The notes: generated by a model not told the origin, from the sequence alone. A stretch of DNA of 64,000 bases from Tretioscincus oriximinensis (GCA_022410635.1 JAJVDF010000002.1:4552415-4616414), one strand, 5' to 3'; counted from the first letter of the stretch, positions 1 through 11,959 are shown. Numbers and translations are program-made.

Positions 1-1201
1 AAAAAAATAATAATTTATTGGACAGTTTTTCTACTGCCATTCAATTTGATGTGAGTGCCTTGAAAACTGATCTTCCTATTTGAGTCTCTTGAGACAAATG
101 CAAACATTTTTGTGAAATGAAAAGACTTTAAAAAAAAAAGGTAGAACAAGAGAAGTACGTTCTTTAGGGTTTAAGCAAACAAACAAAAGAGCCACATTTA
201 CTTTTAAAAAAAATCCTGGTTGAAGATAGTGGACATGCAAATGCCATAATACCCAATCCTATGAAGATGTTTACCCAGCACAACTTCGGACGTCCATTTG
301 CTGAATTATTCTCAGCCTTTCTCTTTTTTTTCAGGACAACGCTGCTTAGGAAAAGGAATGGAAATGATTTACTGCTGAATTAAAACTCAAATGACACAAA
401 TTGCAAGTTGTTATCATTGAATGAAAAAAATTCAGGAACAACGGCTAATTTTTTAAAAAGTTAAATTTAGTGCACTCTGTCTTAAAATACGTTTACAGTA
501 TTGAATACATACAAGGGTAAAAAAAATTGTGTGTATGTGTGTTTGAGCAACCTCTCTTCTTTATTTTTTTTTCAAAGTTTGCTTAATAGGTTATAAAAAT
601 GCCATAATGGCCCATGTGTATAATGTTTTCTTTTGGTGACGGGGTTTTAGTATATATTATATATATTAAAATTTCTTGATTACTGTAAAAGTGGACCAGT
701 ATTTGTAATAATGGAGAATGCCTGGGCATTTTACAAAACCAGAAAGAAAAAGAAAAAAAAAACTTTTCTCTTTTTTCCTTGAAAATGTTGCAGTAAAATT
801 TAAATGGTGGGTCTATAAATTTGTTCTTGTCACTGTAACTGTAAAGTCTGAGTTTTAGTAATTTTTTTTTTCCTGCCTTGGGTGTTGAATTTTTATTTCA
901 AGAAAATGTATAGAAACTTGTATTTGGGGATTAAAAGGTGACTGCTACACCATGTAGAAAAAGTATGTAGAAAAAAAGTGCTTATTATTGTTATTGCTTT
1001 GCAGATTAAAAAAAAAAATCACATTTCTGACCTGTTCCTATTTTTATCTTCCTCCCTCCCCTTCTTCTGGAATGGATATTGATATTGGTTGATTCATATA
1101 ATGTAGGCACTTGCTGTATTTTTACTGGAACTTGTAATTTTTTAACTGTACGCTTGTCCTTTTAAAGGGATTTAATGTACTTTTTTGTTAGTGAATTTGG
1201 A

Positions 1202-1213
1202 AATAAAAATAAA
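1202..1213 (+). terminator. Candidate proximal poly(A) signal pair
   Basis: Two overlapping AATAAA hexamers at 1202-1207 and 1208-1213. In AT-rich DNA such hexamers occur by chance, so this is a candidate only. Confidence 0.3.
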
Positions 1214-3557
1214 AACAAAGAAACAAGCTGCCATAATATATTTTTTTAATTTGGCAGGATAAAATAGTGCAAAAATAATAAAATAATAATGATAGTAATT
1301 TGTATGTCAAGACCTTATTGTACAGAAGAAGGAAAAGTAAAAAGGTTGTTTGACGACCTGTGAGTAAAAGAAACAAAACGATTATTATTTTTATCATTAT
1401 TTGGGAGTTGTCAGGGTTTTTTTTAATTCGTTCACAATTTTAGTTGTGTGTATGTGTGTGTGTGATTTTTTTTTTTCCTGTCAGATATGGCCTACAAAAA
1501 ATAATAATGAAAAGGAAAAAAATGTGCTGTTCCTTCAGGGCAGTAATAACTTTGGAACTGCCTGGACCCCTTGTATCAAGGCCTTCCCAGGTATAGTTGA
1601 ATTGGATGGGTGGCTGTTGCCTGTTATTGTTAAATTAAATTCAATTTTTGTGAAGACGTTTGACGTAACATTCCATCAATACCCTTTTTTCAGAGACAGG
1701 GAAGGTAACTTTGCCTGGCAAATAAGCTATCATGCCTGAATTCATAGAATTGTGCATGTGTGCATAAAATTTGGTGTTGTTCTGATTTTGAGAGTAGTAA
1801 CATTTGGAGGAGGAAAGGAGACAATCGGCAGATCTTCTGCCATCAATGGATAGAAAATAGCCACTGATAATTCCCACTTTATCAGCTGTTAGGATAAAAA
1901 AATATCCAGACCTTAATTTACCTGATCCTGCAATACCTGAATAGGTATCCATTACCACTTCCTTTGACACCCCTTCACAATTTTGTGTTTATGGAATCAA
2001 TTTAAAAGGGGAAGAGAAAACGATGTGCTTGTCATACAACTGTGAAGTAAGATGGAAATAAAAATTGGTCCAGGCATGTCCAATGCCCCCCCTATCCCTG
2101 TCAGAACGGGACCACATACAGGTTTTGCCACTCTTGTGTTCTTTTGTCTGCTTTGCTACTGTTGACTTGTACATTCCATAAATTTCTCAAATATTTAAAG
2201 GACTGGGATGAAATTCTGTATTTTTAAGTTAACTCATTCTTTGCCTGGGCTTTGGAAGGGATGGAGCAAGACATGAGGAAATTGTTGAAGAGATCATCAA
2301 ATGTTAATGGCCATTTTAAATATGGAGAAGGGTTGATTCTGTGTGAAGAAATGGCAGTAGAAAGGAAAAAAGGGGATAAAACATTATATTAGATCTTAGA
2401 ACTGCGAGAAGATACCTTTTTGAACATTCACCATATAGTTTTTTTCAAAATTAAGTACCTTTTAGGATCTTTGAGAATAATCTTTATTTGTGAGAAGCAC
2501 TAAAGAATAATTAAACACATTTTTAACCATTTATTTTACTGTATTCTACAGATCCAGTTTTGCCTCACTCTGGAACACATTCCAAAAACCCCAAAACCAT
2601 TTCTGTTTAGAATTCAATACCCAGGGATCCACTTTGTCCAAATTTAATTATACAATGAACCCAAATCACATTTCATAATATTGTCATGAGCAACACACAC
2701 AGCTATTATTGTTCTGCATAAACTGAGATTTGAACCACCAGCATCTACCTTGCCCTGTGACTTGAAGCAAACATGAAGCACAACGTTGTGTTTAGTGAAA
2801 CCACAATGACACCTCCCTCTCCCCTGCTTTTAGGAACTCTGCTTTACTAGGGCATAAAGCACAATATGGCAGACCTGCCACGGCCATCTTTATCGTGACA
2901 ATACTAGCATTAGCAAAAGTAACTTTGATGCATTACAATTACTACACAGTGTAGTACTGCTTCAGTTTAGATTGATGCTTGGAGAGATTCTGGAGCAATA
3001 GTTTACCTCTTTTTCTCTCCAAGATGTGATATGGAAAATACTTTTATGTAATTCAGCATTTCATCCTAGTCCTGGTTAAATACAGTCCAAGGTTTTGTTT
3101 TTCACAGAAAGATTCATTTTATGGTGCTCTTTGTATTCTAGAACTGCAAAGCAAGGTAATGTTGATTTCAGTCGTTTGCATTTGTACCAGCAAGGCAAAC
3201 TATTTTTATTACCTTTTTCTATTACTTATTGTATGAGCTTTCATTGTTTACTTGGAGGTTTTGTCTTTTACTACAAGTTTGGAACTATTTATTATTGCTT
3301 GGTATTTGTGCTCCGTTTTAAAAAAAAAATAAGGGGGGAGCACATTTTTTTTATAATGGATAAAAAAAAATGTTGAGGTGACAGAAAGTCATTTCAATAT
3401 CACTTAGTGAAATATTTATTGTTCCTTTTATTCTCTGTACAAGACTTTTTGGCCTTTCCCCTCCTTACTGTCACATTGTTGAGTTCAGCATGTGTCTACC
3501 ATTTCATTTGTACGCTCGTTCAAAACAAAGTTTGTTCCAGTTTCAAGTTATTAAAAA

Positions 3558-3563
3558 AATAAA
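3558..3563 (+). terminator. Candidate distal poly(A) signal
   Basis: AATAAA at the end of the repeat-free block. Transposon-rich sequence starts about 365 bp downstream, so this is a reasonable end for the inferred 3' UTR. Confidence 0.4.
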
Positions 3564-3927
3564 TTGGACATTTGACTTGATCTCCAAATATTGTCTTTAG
3601 TGCTTATTTAGAATTGGAAAGAATGTGAATCAAGGTGGGCTTGTAGGATTGGTATTTTGCTTAGCTTAAAGAAAAGAAACTATTTTAGGCGCTGATTTAA
3701 GGAGAAAAAATCTCATTCCAAGGCCACTTATGACATGACATTATTCTTACAGGAATGAAGCCAAACCTGAATTTATAACATGTTCAGCTTCCATGTGTTA
3801 AAAAACCCCTGCAAACCTTATGTGTTTTCTTGTCTGAACCCTTTCATTTATAGTATCTTGTTTTGTGTCAAAATGACGGTTCCTCAGCTCCCAGTGAGTG
3901 ACTATGATGCTATCTTTCAATCTAAAA

Positions 3928-4115
3928 CAGACCTGGGCAAGGGGCGGCCCGAGGGTCACATGCGGCCCTCCTACTGTCTCTGACCGGCCCGGCCCTCTTA
4001 GCTCAGAGTTATATACAGTATTGGGTAGAACTGAGTTAACTATATTAATCTGGCCCTCTAAAACCACCCCAATTTCTCATGCGGCCCCTTGGGAAAAATT
4101 AATTGCCCACCCCTG
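3928..4115. mobile_element. Non-autonomous hAT transposon (188 bp) with perfect 8-bp TSD
   Basis: Ends are CAGACCTGGGCA on the left and, reverse-complemented, CAGGGGTGGGCA on the right, a hAT-type terminal inverted repeat with CAG/CTG tips. It is flanked by an exact 8-bp target duplication ATCTAAAA at 3920-3927 and 4116-4123, the hAT length. The interior is GC-rich near the left end (repeated GGCCC) and has no coding capacity, so any past movement used a transposase supplied in trans. Confidence 0.85.
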
Positions 4116-4126
4116 ATCTAAAAGAA

Positions 4127-4316
4127 TTCAAATAAAATATCTAGCAAGGTGGTCTTGTAACACTTTAGAAACTAACAAGAAAAAGTGTAGGCAGCATGAG
4201 CTTTTGTAGACAAGTCAATTTCAGGTATCTGAAGAAGTAGACTTGTTTACAAAAGCTCACACTGTCTGTCTTTTTCTTGTTAGTCTTTAAAGTGCCACGA
4301 GACTCTTTACTAGATA
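4127..4316 (+). mobile_element. Foldback retroposon family F1, copy 1 (hammerhead-like core, decayed)
   Basis: Inverted arms at about 4143-4216 and 4231-4311 pair over some 70 bp and include ACTAACAAGAAAAAG on the left and its complement on the right. The central block has CTGAAGA, a hairpin of GTAGA and TTTAC, then AAAA where a hammerhead needs GAAA, so the ribozyme-like core is mutated. It is flanked by an 11-bp direct repeat ATCTAAAAGAA (4116-4126 and 4317-4327) whose first eight bases are also the right target duplication of the adjacent hAT element. Confidence 0.7.
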
Positions 4317-4327
4317 ATCTAAAAGAA

Positions 4328-5259
4328 GACATACTTTTGACATGGAAGCCAGTTTGGTTGGACATCTCTCTTTAGTTGCACTAAAATAGTTATGGTTAAA
4401 TACCATCAAATTGAGCTCAGCTGACTACATTGAGATATTTCTTCAGTTGTTTTGGAAAATTCAGAAATGGTTTGCCATTGTCTTCCTTTGGGGGTGGGAT
4501 GGGAAAATGCTGATAATGAAATTGCCACCTTTTATTTTCCAGACAATTGGTGAGCTATAGCCACTTTGTGCATTTGAAGTATGTTCACTTCCTATTTATA
4601 GTGATGCTTTCTTTGCTACAGAGTAGCAGTAGGGTAGATGAAGAAGCTAATAGACATTTAAGCAAGTGGATTAGGAATGAAAAGACATGAGTTAAGAGTT
4701 GGGCAGTAAGCAGCAGTCATGATTTTCTAGAACTGGATTTTGAAAATCCAAAGAAGGGCTAAAAAGTGGATGGATATTTTTACTTTGGGACAGTGAACCA
4801 ACCTGGTTGACATCCTGCAACGTCTGTGTCTAAAATACAGATGAGTCCACTAAGAGGCCCTGGCCCTGGAAGAATGCCTTGGCAGCATCAGACAAGGCAC
4901 TGGAATGGCCCATGACAGAACAATGGCAGCATAACTTGCTCCAACCATGAGCTATTTCTAAGTGTTTGTGTTCTGGTCACGCCTCTAGTTTTAAACCTTC
5001 AGTTCTGAATAATGAGCTCAATCCATTCCCCCCTCCCCCAGACTAAATCCCATCTTTGGGACTTAAGATGAACTAAAGGTTCCAAGTAAAGGGGATCATA
5101 GCAGCTGCTCATGTAGATGATGCATGGGTAGCTGGGTTCAGTATACCATCACTTATGGTGCCATTGGCTCTTGGTGTGACCTACCCATTCTAACATGGGT
5201 TGCCTAATTTGGACTAGCACTGCATGGGATAATCCACATTGTATAAAAATATGCATCAA
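4328..5259. other. Unannotated stretch
   Basis: No gene, RNA or repeat recognised. Mixed-composition intergenic sequence. Confidence 0.5.
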
Positions 5260-5823
5260 GCTTCATGAAATTGGGAAGTCATGCTCATGTGCTTGAATCT
5301 CTAGTAGATCACAGACTGAACATGAGTCAATAGTATGAAGCAGTTGCAAAAAAGAAAAAGAAGCCTTGAGTCTATGTCACAAAGTAATTACTCCTCTTTA
5401 CCTTGATCAGACTTCATCTAGAATATTGTGTTCAGTTATGGACATCCCAATTTATAAAGAACACTGGCAGACTGGAACAAGGGCAAAGAAAATGTACCAG
5501 AATAATGAGTAATGTCCTGTGAGGAACAATGAAATAATTTTGACATATTTAGTCTGCAAAAGAGAAGACTGAGAGGAGACATGATAGTTTTCCAAATATC
5601 TGAAAGGCTGTCACAGTGCAGAAAGATCAGCCCTATTCTCACACAAGGAATGACTAGAAGCAACAGGATAAAACGGAATAGCTTCAGATTAGATACTAGA
5701 ACATACTTTCCGATAGTAAGGGTGATTAATCAGTGGAATAGGTTGCTACAGGAGATGATGAACTCTGTCTTCAAACAGAGTCTGGATCATCTAGGGGTCT
5801 CTTTCATCTCTATGATTCTATGA
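5260..5823 (+). mobile_element. CR1 LINE, 3' end of ORF2 and 3' terminus
   Basis: Aligns by eye with the better CR1 copy at 45910-46605: the stretch around GTAGATCACAGACTGAACAT, the reverse-transcriptase C-terminal region, then the classic CR1 3' end with repeated ATTCTATG units near 5812-5823. The reading frame is broken by several stops and indels. A dead, 5'-truncated copy, as is usual for CR1. Confidence 0.85.
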
Positions 5824-8470
5824 GTGGAGTGGTTGGAAGAAGGAGATTGAAGTGACCACACTAGAAAAAAGCAGCTCAAAGTGCGACGGCAGAAGTTTAA
5901 AAAACTGGTCCTATGCAAAACTGGGAATGTTTCAAGTTCTTTGTGTGTAGCTTTGACTGGGATTCGGCTATTTACCTGTTCTGAAATTTGCCAAAGCTGA
6001 GATTCAATCGCTGCTTCTGAGCTTTTCAAAAATGGAGGTGAAGTGTAATTGACATGTTCCTACCTATCATCTCCACTTGGTGTAACAATCCTAAATGTAA
6101 AGTGGAAAACATTTAACCGTGATTCTGCTGGTTTCTCAGCAAGGACAAATAGCAACTGAGCTTTGCTTCACTTCAGTTTAAAATTAAAAAGTGAAATATT
6201 TGGAAGACAAAGTCTATATATACTGTATGTACATTTCACTATAGCACATAGAAAATTACTCCATCCCAAATTGGGCTGCTTGTAAGTTATTGGTTGCAAA
6301 TTAGCCCCTGAGAACTTGCAGACTGTCTCGCCCTCCATATTTCCTTTATAGAGATTCAAATGAAGCCATCCTTTATATTCCTACTCAAGTACACCACCAT
6401 TTAATCCCATTCTGCTAAAGGAGGAATAAGAGATCTAGTTCTCCATATGGTAAACCTTAGTTTCCACCATGGTCCAGTAACATCAGGAGAGAAGTAAATC
6501 AACCAGATTTGTCCTGAAAGAGGAAAAGTTCTATTGAAGTGACTCTGGAGTCTCTATAGGAGAACCAAAAACATTAGATCTAGTGGTGCTTATCTTAATA
6601 GAAAATCAAACAGGTTTTCAGCAGGGTTTATTTAGCTGTTCCTCACAACAATAAGATGGGCTGGATGGTCAGTTGTCACTATGTATTCACCACCACATCG
6701 CTCAGGAGCAAATTCTGTAATTAACTACCATATTATAGGCCAAAGCTGCACAGACTTCTGGGACCAGAAATAATTGCAAATTGTAGGGTGAGAGGCCTGG
6801 CAAAGAACATTATGCATGTCACAGCAATTCGTGTCCTCTGGGAACTTTGTTGCTGCAGATAACCATTTGCAGCAGGAAGATTTCCACGTGGACCTCAGAA
6901 TCTGCCCATTTTGGGTGCTATATAAAAGCAGTACATTCTCTCTGTACATTCACATGGGAGGACAAGTTGAATGAGTCACTGGAACTTTCACATAATTCTT
7001 CAAACAACATGAGTTGACTTGGGTGGTTGTGTTGCAAGATAGAAAACCCAGGACGAAACAGCTGTAGCTTTACTAAGAGTGGAAAAGAGGAAATTTTTGC
7101 AGATGCAGCTAAATAAAAGGCATAACTTCCCTTCTACCAAATACCCAAGCTTACATTTGTTGAAAGCTCCTCTTTTCCACACCAACAGGTGTGCAGCTCT
7201 CTGTCCTGTTTTTTTAAATTATTTTATGGCAACTTGAAGCATGCAGATCTTTGACCACTGCAGCCCAAGTACAACTGAAGGAGTAGATGAAGGAGTCACA
7301 TAATCACGGACCTGTAATTCTATTTGCCATGAATAACCATGCCCCACCTGTTCACCTGTTTTTAAAACAAATACCCTGAACATTGCATCATTTACTCATA
7401 AGGGAGCCTTTCTAGCCCCTTGATCATTTTGCTGTTGCCTTTTGTACCTTAGCTCAATCCAGTGGATCCTCATTCCAGGTAGGTATTACAATTGTAATAT
7501 GCCTATTTTCAATGCAATTTCTTATTGTCCACAATATCAGACAATTGTGACTGATACTTGCAGAAACAACATCTTCATTGAATTGTCATCCAGAATGCCA
7601 AGATGTCTTCACATGTGCAGTTAGTATTTAATATCCCCTCCCTTATCTTGTCTCAGTTGCCTATTGCTTGCGTTGGGAGCTGCCATTTTGAAGCAAGTCC
7701 CACAATTTGAGACTTTCCGGTAGAAGGACTGTTGAAATGTAGGGAGATTGTGATAAGTAGGGAGACTGTAATTAATTTACTTATAGCATCATTTGTTCAT
7801 CTTAGAACAACCAATTAGTATTTAAGCATCCCAAATACTTGGATTGATGAGCCATTTCTCCTTCTAAACAGGAGGTATGACTTCCCTGTTGCCAAGCCAT
7901 GAAACATTCTGAGAACAGAAAAAGCAATTAGTTTTTTCCAGATATGAGTGCCTGATCTGTGTTCCACCATGACCCCCACTGGTTCCAGTTATATGGTCAA
8001 ATGACCAGGAATAATGGAGGTGTCTTCATGAAAATATGTGCTACCTGCAGTCTCTTGATTGGATGACTATAAAATAACCATTAATAAATTAAAAGCAATA
8101 TGAAATCGGAATAAAACTACTAGACAGATTGTTTTACTCATGATCTACTTATCTATAGGGATCTTGAAGGGATAATAACATTTTTGGTTTAATGAAAAAT
8201 AAAGTGGCTAGTGAGTGATTTCCCAAATATGGGTCTGGAGTTGTCTACCACAGAAATTCAGCAACAAAATGCCACATAGAATGAGTGTTTCTATTTGATG
8301 CAACATTTCAACAGCACATTATTCAGTAGGTGCACAGAGGAAAAGGTTTGAGGCTGTATCCACACACCACTTATTTAATACACAATTTCCTGACCATCCA
8401 TTTGTTGCTTAGCTGGTTTTAATTCATCTTTACAATATATTCCAACTTTTTGCTGTTCTACAGCTTTTGA
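5824..8470. other. Unannotated stretch
   Basis: No convincing gene or repeat family recognised over 2.6 kb. A TATATAAAAG string lies at 6918-6927 but no transcript structure follows it. Small open frames here have no recognisable domains. Confidence 0.4.
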
Positions 8471-8810
8471 CAAACAGGGTTTTCTGTGCATATGACACAA
8501 TTTCCTGGCAGCTATTTTGTTTGCTGTTTGTCCAAAGGAAGTACAGTAGTCCCTACTCCAAATGCTATTGGATAGTTAGCTGTCATATTCCCTCACTCCT
8601 CACCCTCACAGTTTCTCACCAGAACTATCCACACATGACAACCTTTTTGCAACAACCCTATATAGCACTTCAACAGTTGGTTTTCCCGATCACTAATAAT
8701 CGAGATAACCGACTGTAAAACCCAAATCTGTCGATTTCGTGAGGCAACTGGGTGAAGCGAATGCAACACAAGTTTGATGTATAAGCAGATTATTGACCCT
8801 ATGTGGATCG
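8471..8810. repeat. Unclassified interspersed repeat R, copy 1
   Basis: Shares several blocks in the same order with 11446-11712: CAGTAGTCCCT, CCAAATGCT, a TAGTT/GCTGTCA block, CCCTCA followed by AGTTTCT, AACTATCC, CTATA near GCA, and ATGCAACACAA. This copy has about 30 extra bases before CAGTAGTCCCT. I see no coding domain, terminal repeats or target duplication. Could be an old transposon or a solo LTR. Confidence 0.6.
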
Positions 8811-9554
8811 AGCCATAGATACCACAAATATACATAAATTATTGTATGCATGTTCACTCTAGAAAACTATTAGAATATGTTATAGAGTATAAATGAAATA
8901 TTTTCATGAGCAATTGCTCCTAGGCTCTGTGAAGCAGAAATAAATGTATGTTTGAAACTGTAGAATACCACTCAGGGCTGCAATTGGGATTTGTGTCACC
9001 AAAGGCACAGGTTGCTTCTAGCTGTTCTCCCCTATGGGATGGTTTGTCAGCTATTTTGGCATCTCCCTCAGCTCGTCTCCTGGAGCACACGTCCCATTGC
9101 AGTGCTACTAGCTTGTGCAGACAATCTGGTTAAAAATGGACTGATGATCTAGCTAAGAATATAATCATGCCTTTTTTCCAGAAGTAGTTTCAGCGGGCGG
9201 GACTGGGAAGTACTGTTCAGTCCCACCAGTTGGGATTCTTCTGGGAGTCTTGGATGGCAGGACTGGGCAGCGTCATGTCATTTCTGTGCACTACTGAGGC
9301 GTTTGGCCAGTTATGACGTGGCCGCTGCCCAGCCCCACCAGCATGTTACAGAAACAAATCCCGTGTATGCAATTCCACCAATTTCTAATTTCTGTTGGTG
9401 CAGGAAAAAAGAGGAGGTAGGAAGGAGGGGATTTACTGCCCAGGGTGATGTGAAGGAGGGATCGGTAGGAGTCTGGTAATGTATCCCTATTCCTTGGGGT
9501 GATGTCAAGAAGAGGTGTCATTCTGAGAAGTCATGGAATTCCTGGGACATGAGG
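8811..9554. other. Unannotated stretch, somewhat GC-richer
   Basis: No feature recognised. The 9180-9500 part is richer in G and C than its surroundings and has small open frames without recognisable domains. Confidence 0.4.
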
Positions 9555-9735
9555 AAACCCTTATCTTAGGCCTGATTTGTANTTGGCATTCTGTTCTAGA
9601 AACAGTATAATGAGTCTGTTATCCACATGCCATTCCAGGTTAGCACAGGCTCTACCATGGCTTTTCTTAGCCTGGAATGACATGTGGACAGCAAATTCAT
9701 TAGACCACTTTATAGACTAGGATAAGGCCAAGTGT
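9555..9735. repeat. Probable foldback MITE family F2, copy 1
   Basis: An inverted repeat with a perfect inner stem: CCACATG...ATTCCAGG on the left and CCTGGAAT...CATGTGG on the right, and weaker outer arms (CCTTATC and its complement GATAAGG). The outer motif and the CCACATGCCA motif recur in the other F2 copies. Heavily diverged. Confidence 0.45.
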
Positions 9736-9738
9736 CAA

Positions 9739-9936
9739 CCAAGCCTTCTTGGCCTTGGCTGATTTTGAAAAGCTAAGCAAGACCAGAGCTGATAAAGTTT
9801 TGAATGAAGATCAACTGGAAAGTAAAATAAGACATTTGAAAAAGACTACAGAAGAAAGCAATTGTTTTTATTGTTGGCCACCCTGACATCTTAGGTATAG
9901 GGCGCAGTGTAAATATAAACAAACAAACAAATACAT
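9739..9936 (+). mobile_element. 5S rRNA-derived SINE with L2-type tail
   Basis: 9757-9817 aligns almost without gaps to the 3' two thirds of vertebrate 5S rRNA: the AGCTAAGCA box-A region, a GTTAGTACTTGGATGG-like segment, and the GAGACC/CCTGG region, all mutated. The rest ends in a CCCTGA...TTAGGTATAGGGCG tail and an A-rich end (AAAC repeats). That tail is shared with the L2 fragments and CORE-SINEs in this window. Squamate genomes are known to carry 5S-derived SINEs. Not a functional 5S gene: 5' end missing and control boxes degraded. Confidence 0.7.
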
Positions 9937-9949
9937 AACAAAATGATAA

Positions 9950-10234
9950 ATTTCCTTTATATCATTTAAAAGCCTGAATATTCCACTCATAACAGAAACC
10001 AGTTTTTTTAAGCACCAATGCCTTGCCAGATTTGAAAAGGAAATTGCAGAACAAGTTGAGAAACATATTTTGAATTCAAAACCACACATGTTCATACCAC
10101 AAACACAAATCCAAGATTTCATTGAAGAAAGTAACAGAGCCATACGGTACAATGCACAAATGGCCAACAAACACACATTGGTTGAGGGATTACTGTTATC
10201 TTTTATTACTTTGCTGCTATTAATTCTTTCATGA
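9950..10234 (+). pseudogene. Coding-like open frame of unknown identity (possible last exon or gene fragment)
   Basis: A 94-codon frame runs from just after a TAA (9947-9949) to TGA (10232-10234) without an early ATG, so it would need an upstream exon or is a relic. It encodes a charged, probably helical stretch (FEKEIAEQVEKHIL...) and ends in a hydrophobic segment LVEGLLLSFITLLLLILS, the layout of a C-terminal membrane anchor. A possible splice acceptor (CATAACAG) lies at about 9985-9992. I do not recognise the family. It does not match CR1, L2 or BovB. Chance remains possible at this length. Confidence 0.3.
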
Positions 10235-11445
10235 TGTATGTATTTGCAGGCAATTTCATTGAATGAGGCCACAGAAGGCGATTTTTCTATGAGTTATTTT
10301 ACCAGCTCTGCTTAATACTGACCTTTAGTTACCAAATGACACCATGTATTCTATTTTCCTGGCATATGACTGTCTAGTCTGTTCTGGAAAAGAATCTTAC
10401 ATGCTGATGATGATAAAGAGCTTAGAGTTCATACTATGAAACAACCCTCCCCCCCCCTCCCCAACCAAGGCAAGGTTGTTTCTAACAGTATATTTCCTTG
10501 ATGCTAACTTTATGCAGATAGGGTTGAACATATTTCCACTGCACTGTGAAAGTGTAAAATATAGGATCATTAAAAAGATGGGTGACCCTATTCTGTCCTC
10601 GGCTGTTTCCTATCAACGGAGGCTGCAATAAGGGAATCTCCTGTTGTAAAAGATGCAAAGGGTTGGCTTGCAGAGAAATTGGAGCTACAGAGCTTGAAAG
10701 GGTCTGTGAAGACATAGAATATCTTATGATTCAGTCTAAAAAACATATGCGTCGGATATGCTTGTGAGTATTCAGAAAGTAGCTAAAGGCCAGGGTGATA
10801 TTGGAATTTCACATATTTAAATGGAACGAGGGAGAAGTAAAATAGAGATCCGACATTGTGCCTTAAAACCTGTCTGCCTGAAAACCTTTTTCTCTGTAAA
10901 AACACTGGCAAGTCTCCAGGTGGCTATAGTTATTTGAGCATTTTTGCAATATTCCAAAGTAAAAGGTCAGATTACTGGCTAGCAGCAAAGNAAAATGCTT
11001 TCCCATCAGCCTGATGCTCACAGCCACATACAATATATTGCCCAAATTAACCACTCACCCACCCACACAAGTGAATGCAGATATGATATGAAATACCTTG
11101 GGCAATAGTGTACCTTGCNTGCGTGAAATACCCAGAGTGCCCCGGTGCCAGACTGAGCACATGCACACAACCATTTCTGCTTCAGAATTGTGCTGCATCC
11201 ATACAGCACTTGTTTATTCTCTGCGTTTATAGATAATCCGTTTTACTGATTTTATGGTTTTAATTTTGTCTCCAACCACAAAAATCTTATGCTTCCTAAG
11301 GCAACCAACTATATAATAAGTACTATAGTATATATATACGTGTGTGTGTTATTATGTGCCTAAACATATGCAATCTAAAAAAGTGAACAATACAAAAACA
11401 CAGACCTTTACAGTATGTTGCGATTCCTGCCATTCTGTCAGTCCC
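10235..11445. other. Unannotated stretch
   Basis: No gene or repeat recognised. Two single Ns (10991, 11119). Low-complexity C run near 10448. Confidence 0.4.
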
Positions 11446-11712
11446 TGCCAAGCAAGTATTTCTGTGCACCCGACAGCCTGTAGTCCAGTAGTCCCTCCTC
11501 CCAAATGCTTTTGGGTAGTTTGCTGTCAATATCAGATTCCTTGATCTCTCGCCCTCATAGTTTCTTGACAAAACTATCCGCAATTACTCTCTATAGCAGT
11601 TTGACAGCTATTTGTCTTGTTTACCAGATCGAAAACCTGAAATTTGTTGAATTATATGGTATGACAAATGCAACACAAAGCGGGTTATTGGCGCTGTCTA
11701 GGTTGTGCACAT
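11446..11712. repeat. Unclassified interspersed repeat R, copy 2
   Basis: Partner of the 8471-8810 repeat, in the same orientation about 3 kb downstream. Shared blocks include CAGTAGTCCCT, CCAAATGCT, TAGTTTGCTGTCA, CCCTCA with AGTTTCT, AACTATCC and ATGCAACACAA. Confidence 0.6.
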
Positions 11713-11959
11713 ATGCAGAAAACCGTGTCAGCCAGCAAGGACTGTGGTGACTGGTTCTCCCCAGTTTGGTTGTCACACTATTAGGAGAAAACTGTGGCAA
11801 CGAGTGTGTTTCTTGCAATAGGAAAATGCACCACTCTTTATAGTATGGCTACATTGGGGTATGTGTAGCAGTCCCCACAAAGCCATGCCAGATCAATCTC
11901 GAATAGGTAAAGAAATTTGGAAAGCAAGACAGGGAAATAAAAAAGCAGCACTGAAGCTT
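11713..11959. other. Unannotated stretch
   Basis: Nothing recognised. Confidence 0.4.

Larger units (their letters stand above)
1..3580 (+). other. Probable long 3' UTR of an upstream gene (partial)
   Basis: About 3.6 kb of AT-rich sequence with no recognisable repeat, long T and A runs, and no credible open reading frame. On the + strand it has consensus poly(A) signals: two overlapping AATAAA at 1202-1213 and one at 3558-3563, the last followed by ordinary intergenic sequence and the first transposon at 3928. Lack of transposon insertions over 3.6 kb contrasts with the rest of the window and suggests functional constraint. I infer the distal 3' UTR of a gene whose coding part lies before position 1. 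I could not identify the gene. Overlapping small open frames here are dismissed as chance. Confidence 0.5.

Noticed and set aside
6918..6927. TATA-box-like TATATAAAAG
   Set aside because: No transcript structure or coding sequence follows; such strings are common by chance.
9757..9817. Possible 5S rRNA gene
   Set aside because: 5' third missing, control boxes mutated, and a SINE tail follows; it is a SINE.
10482..10767. Cys-rich + strand frame and an overlapping minus-strand frame
   Set aside because: Short, overlapping on opposite strands, no domain recognised.
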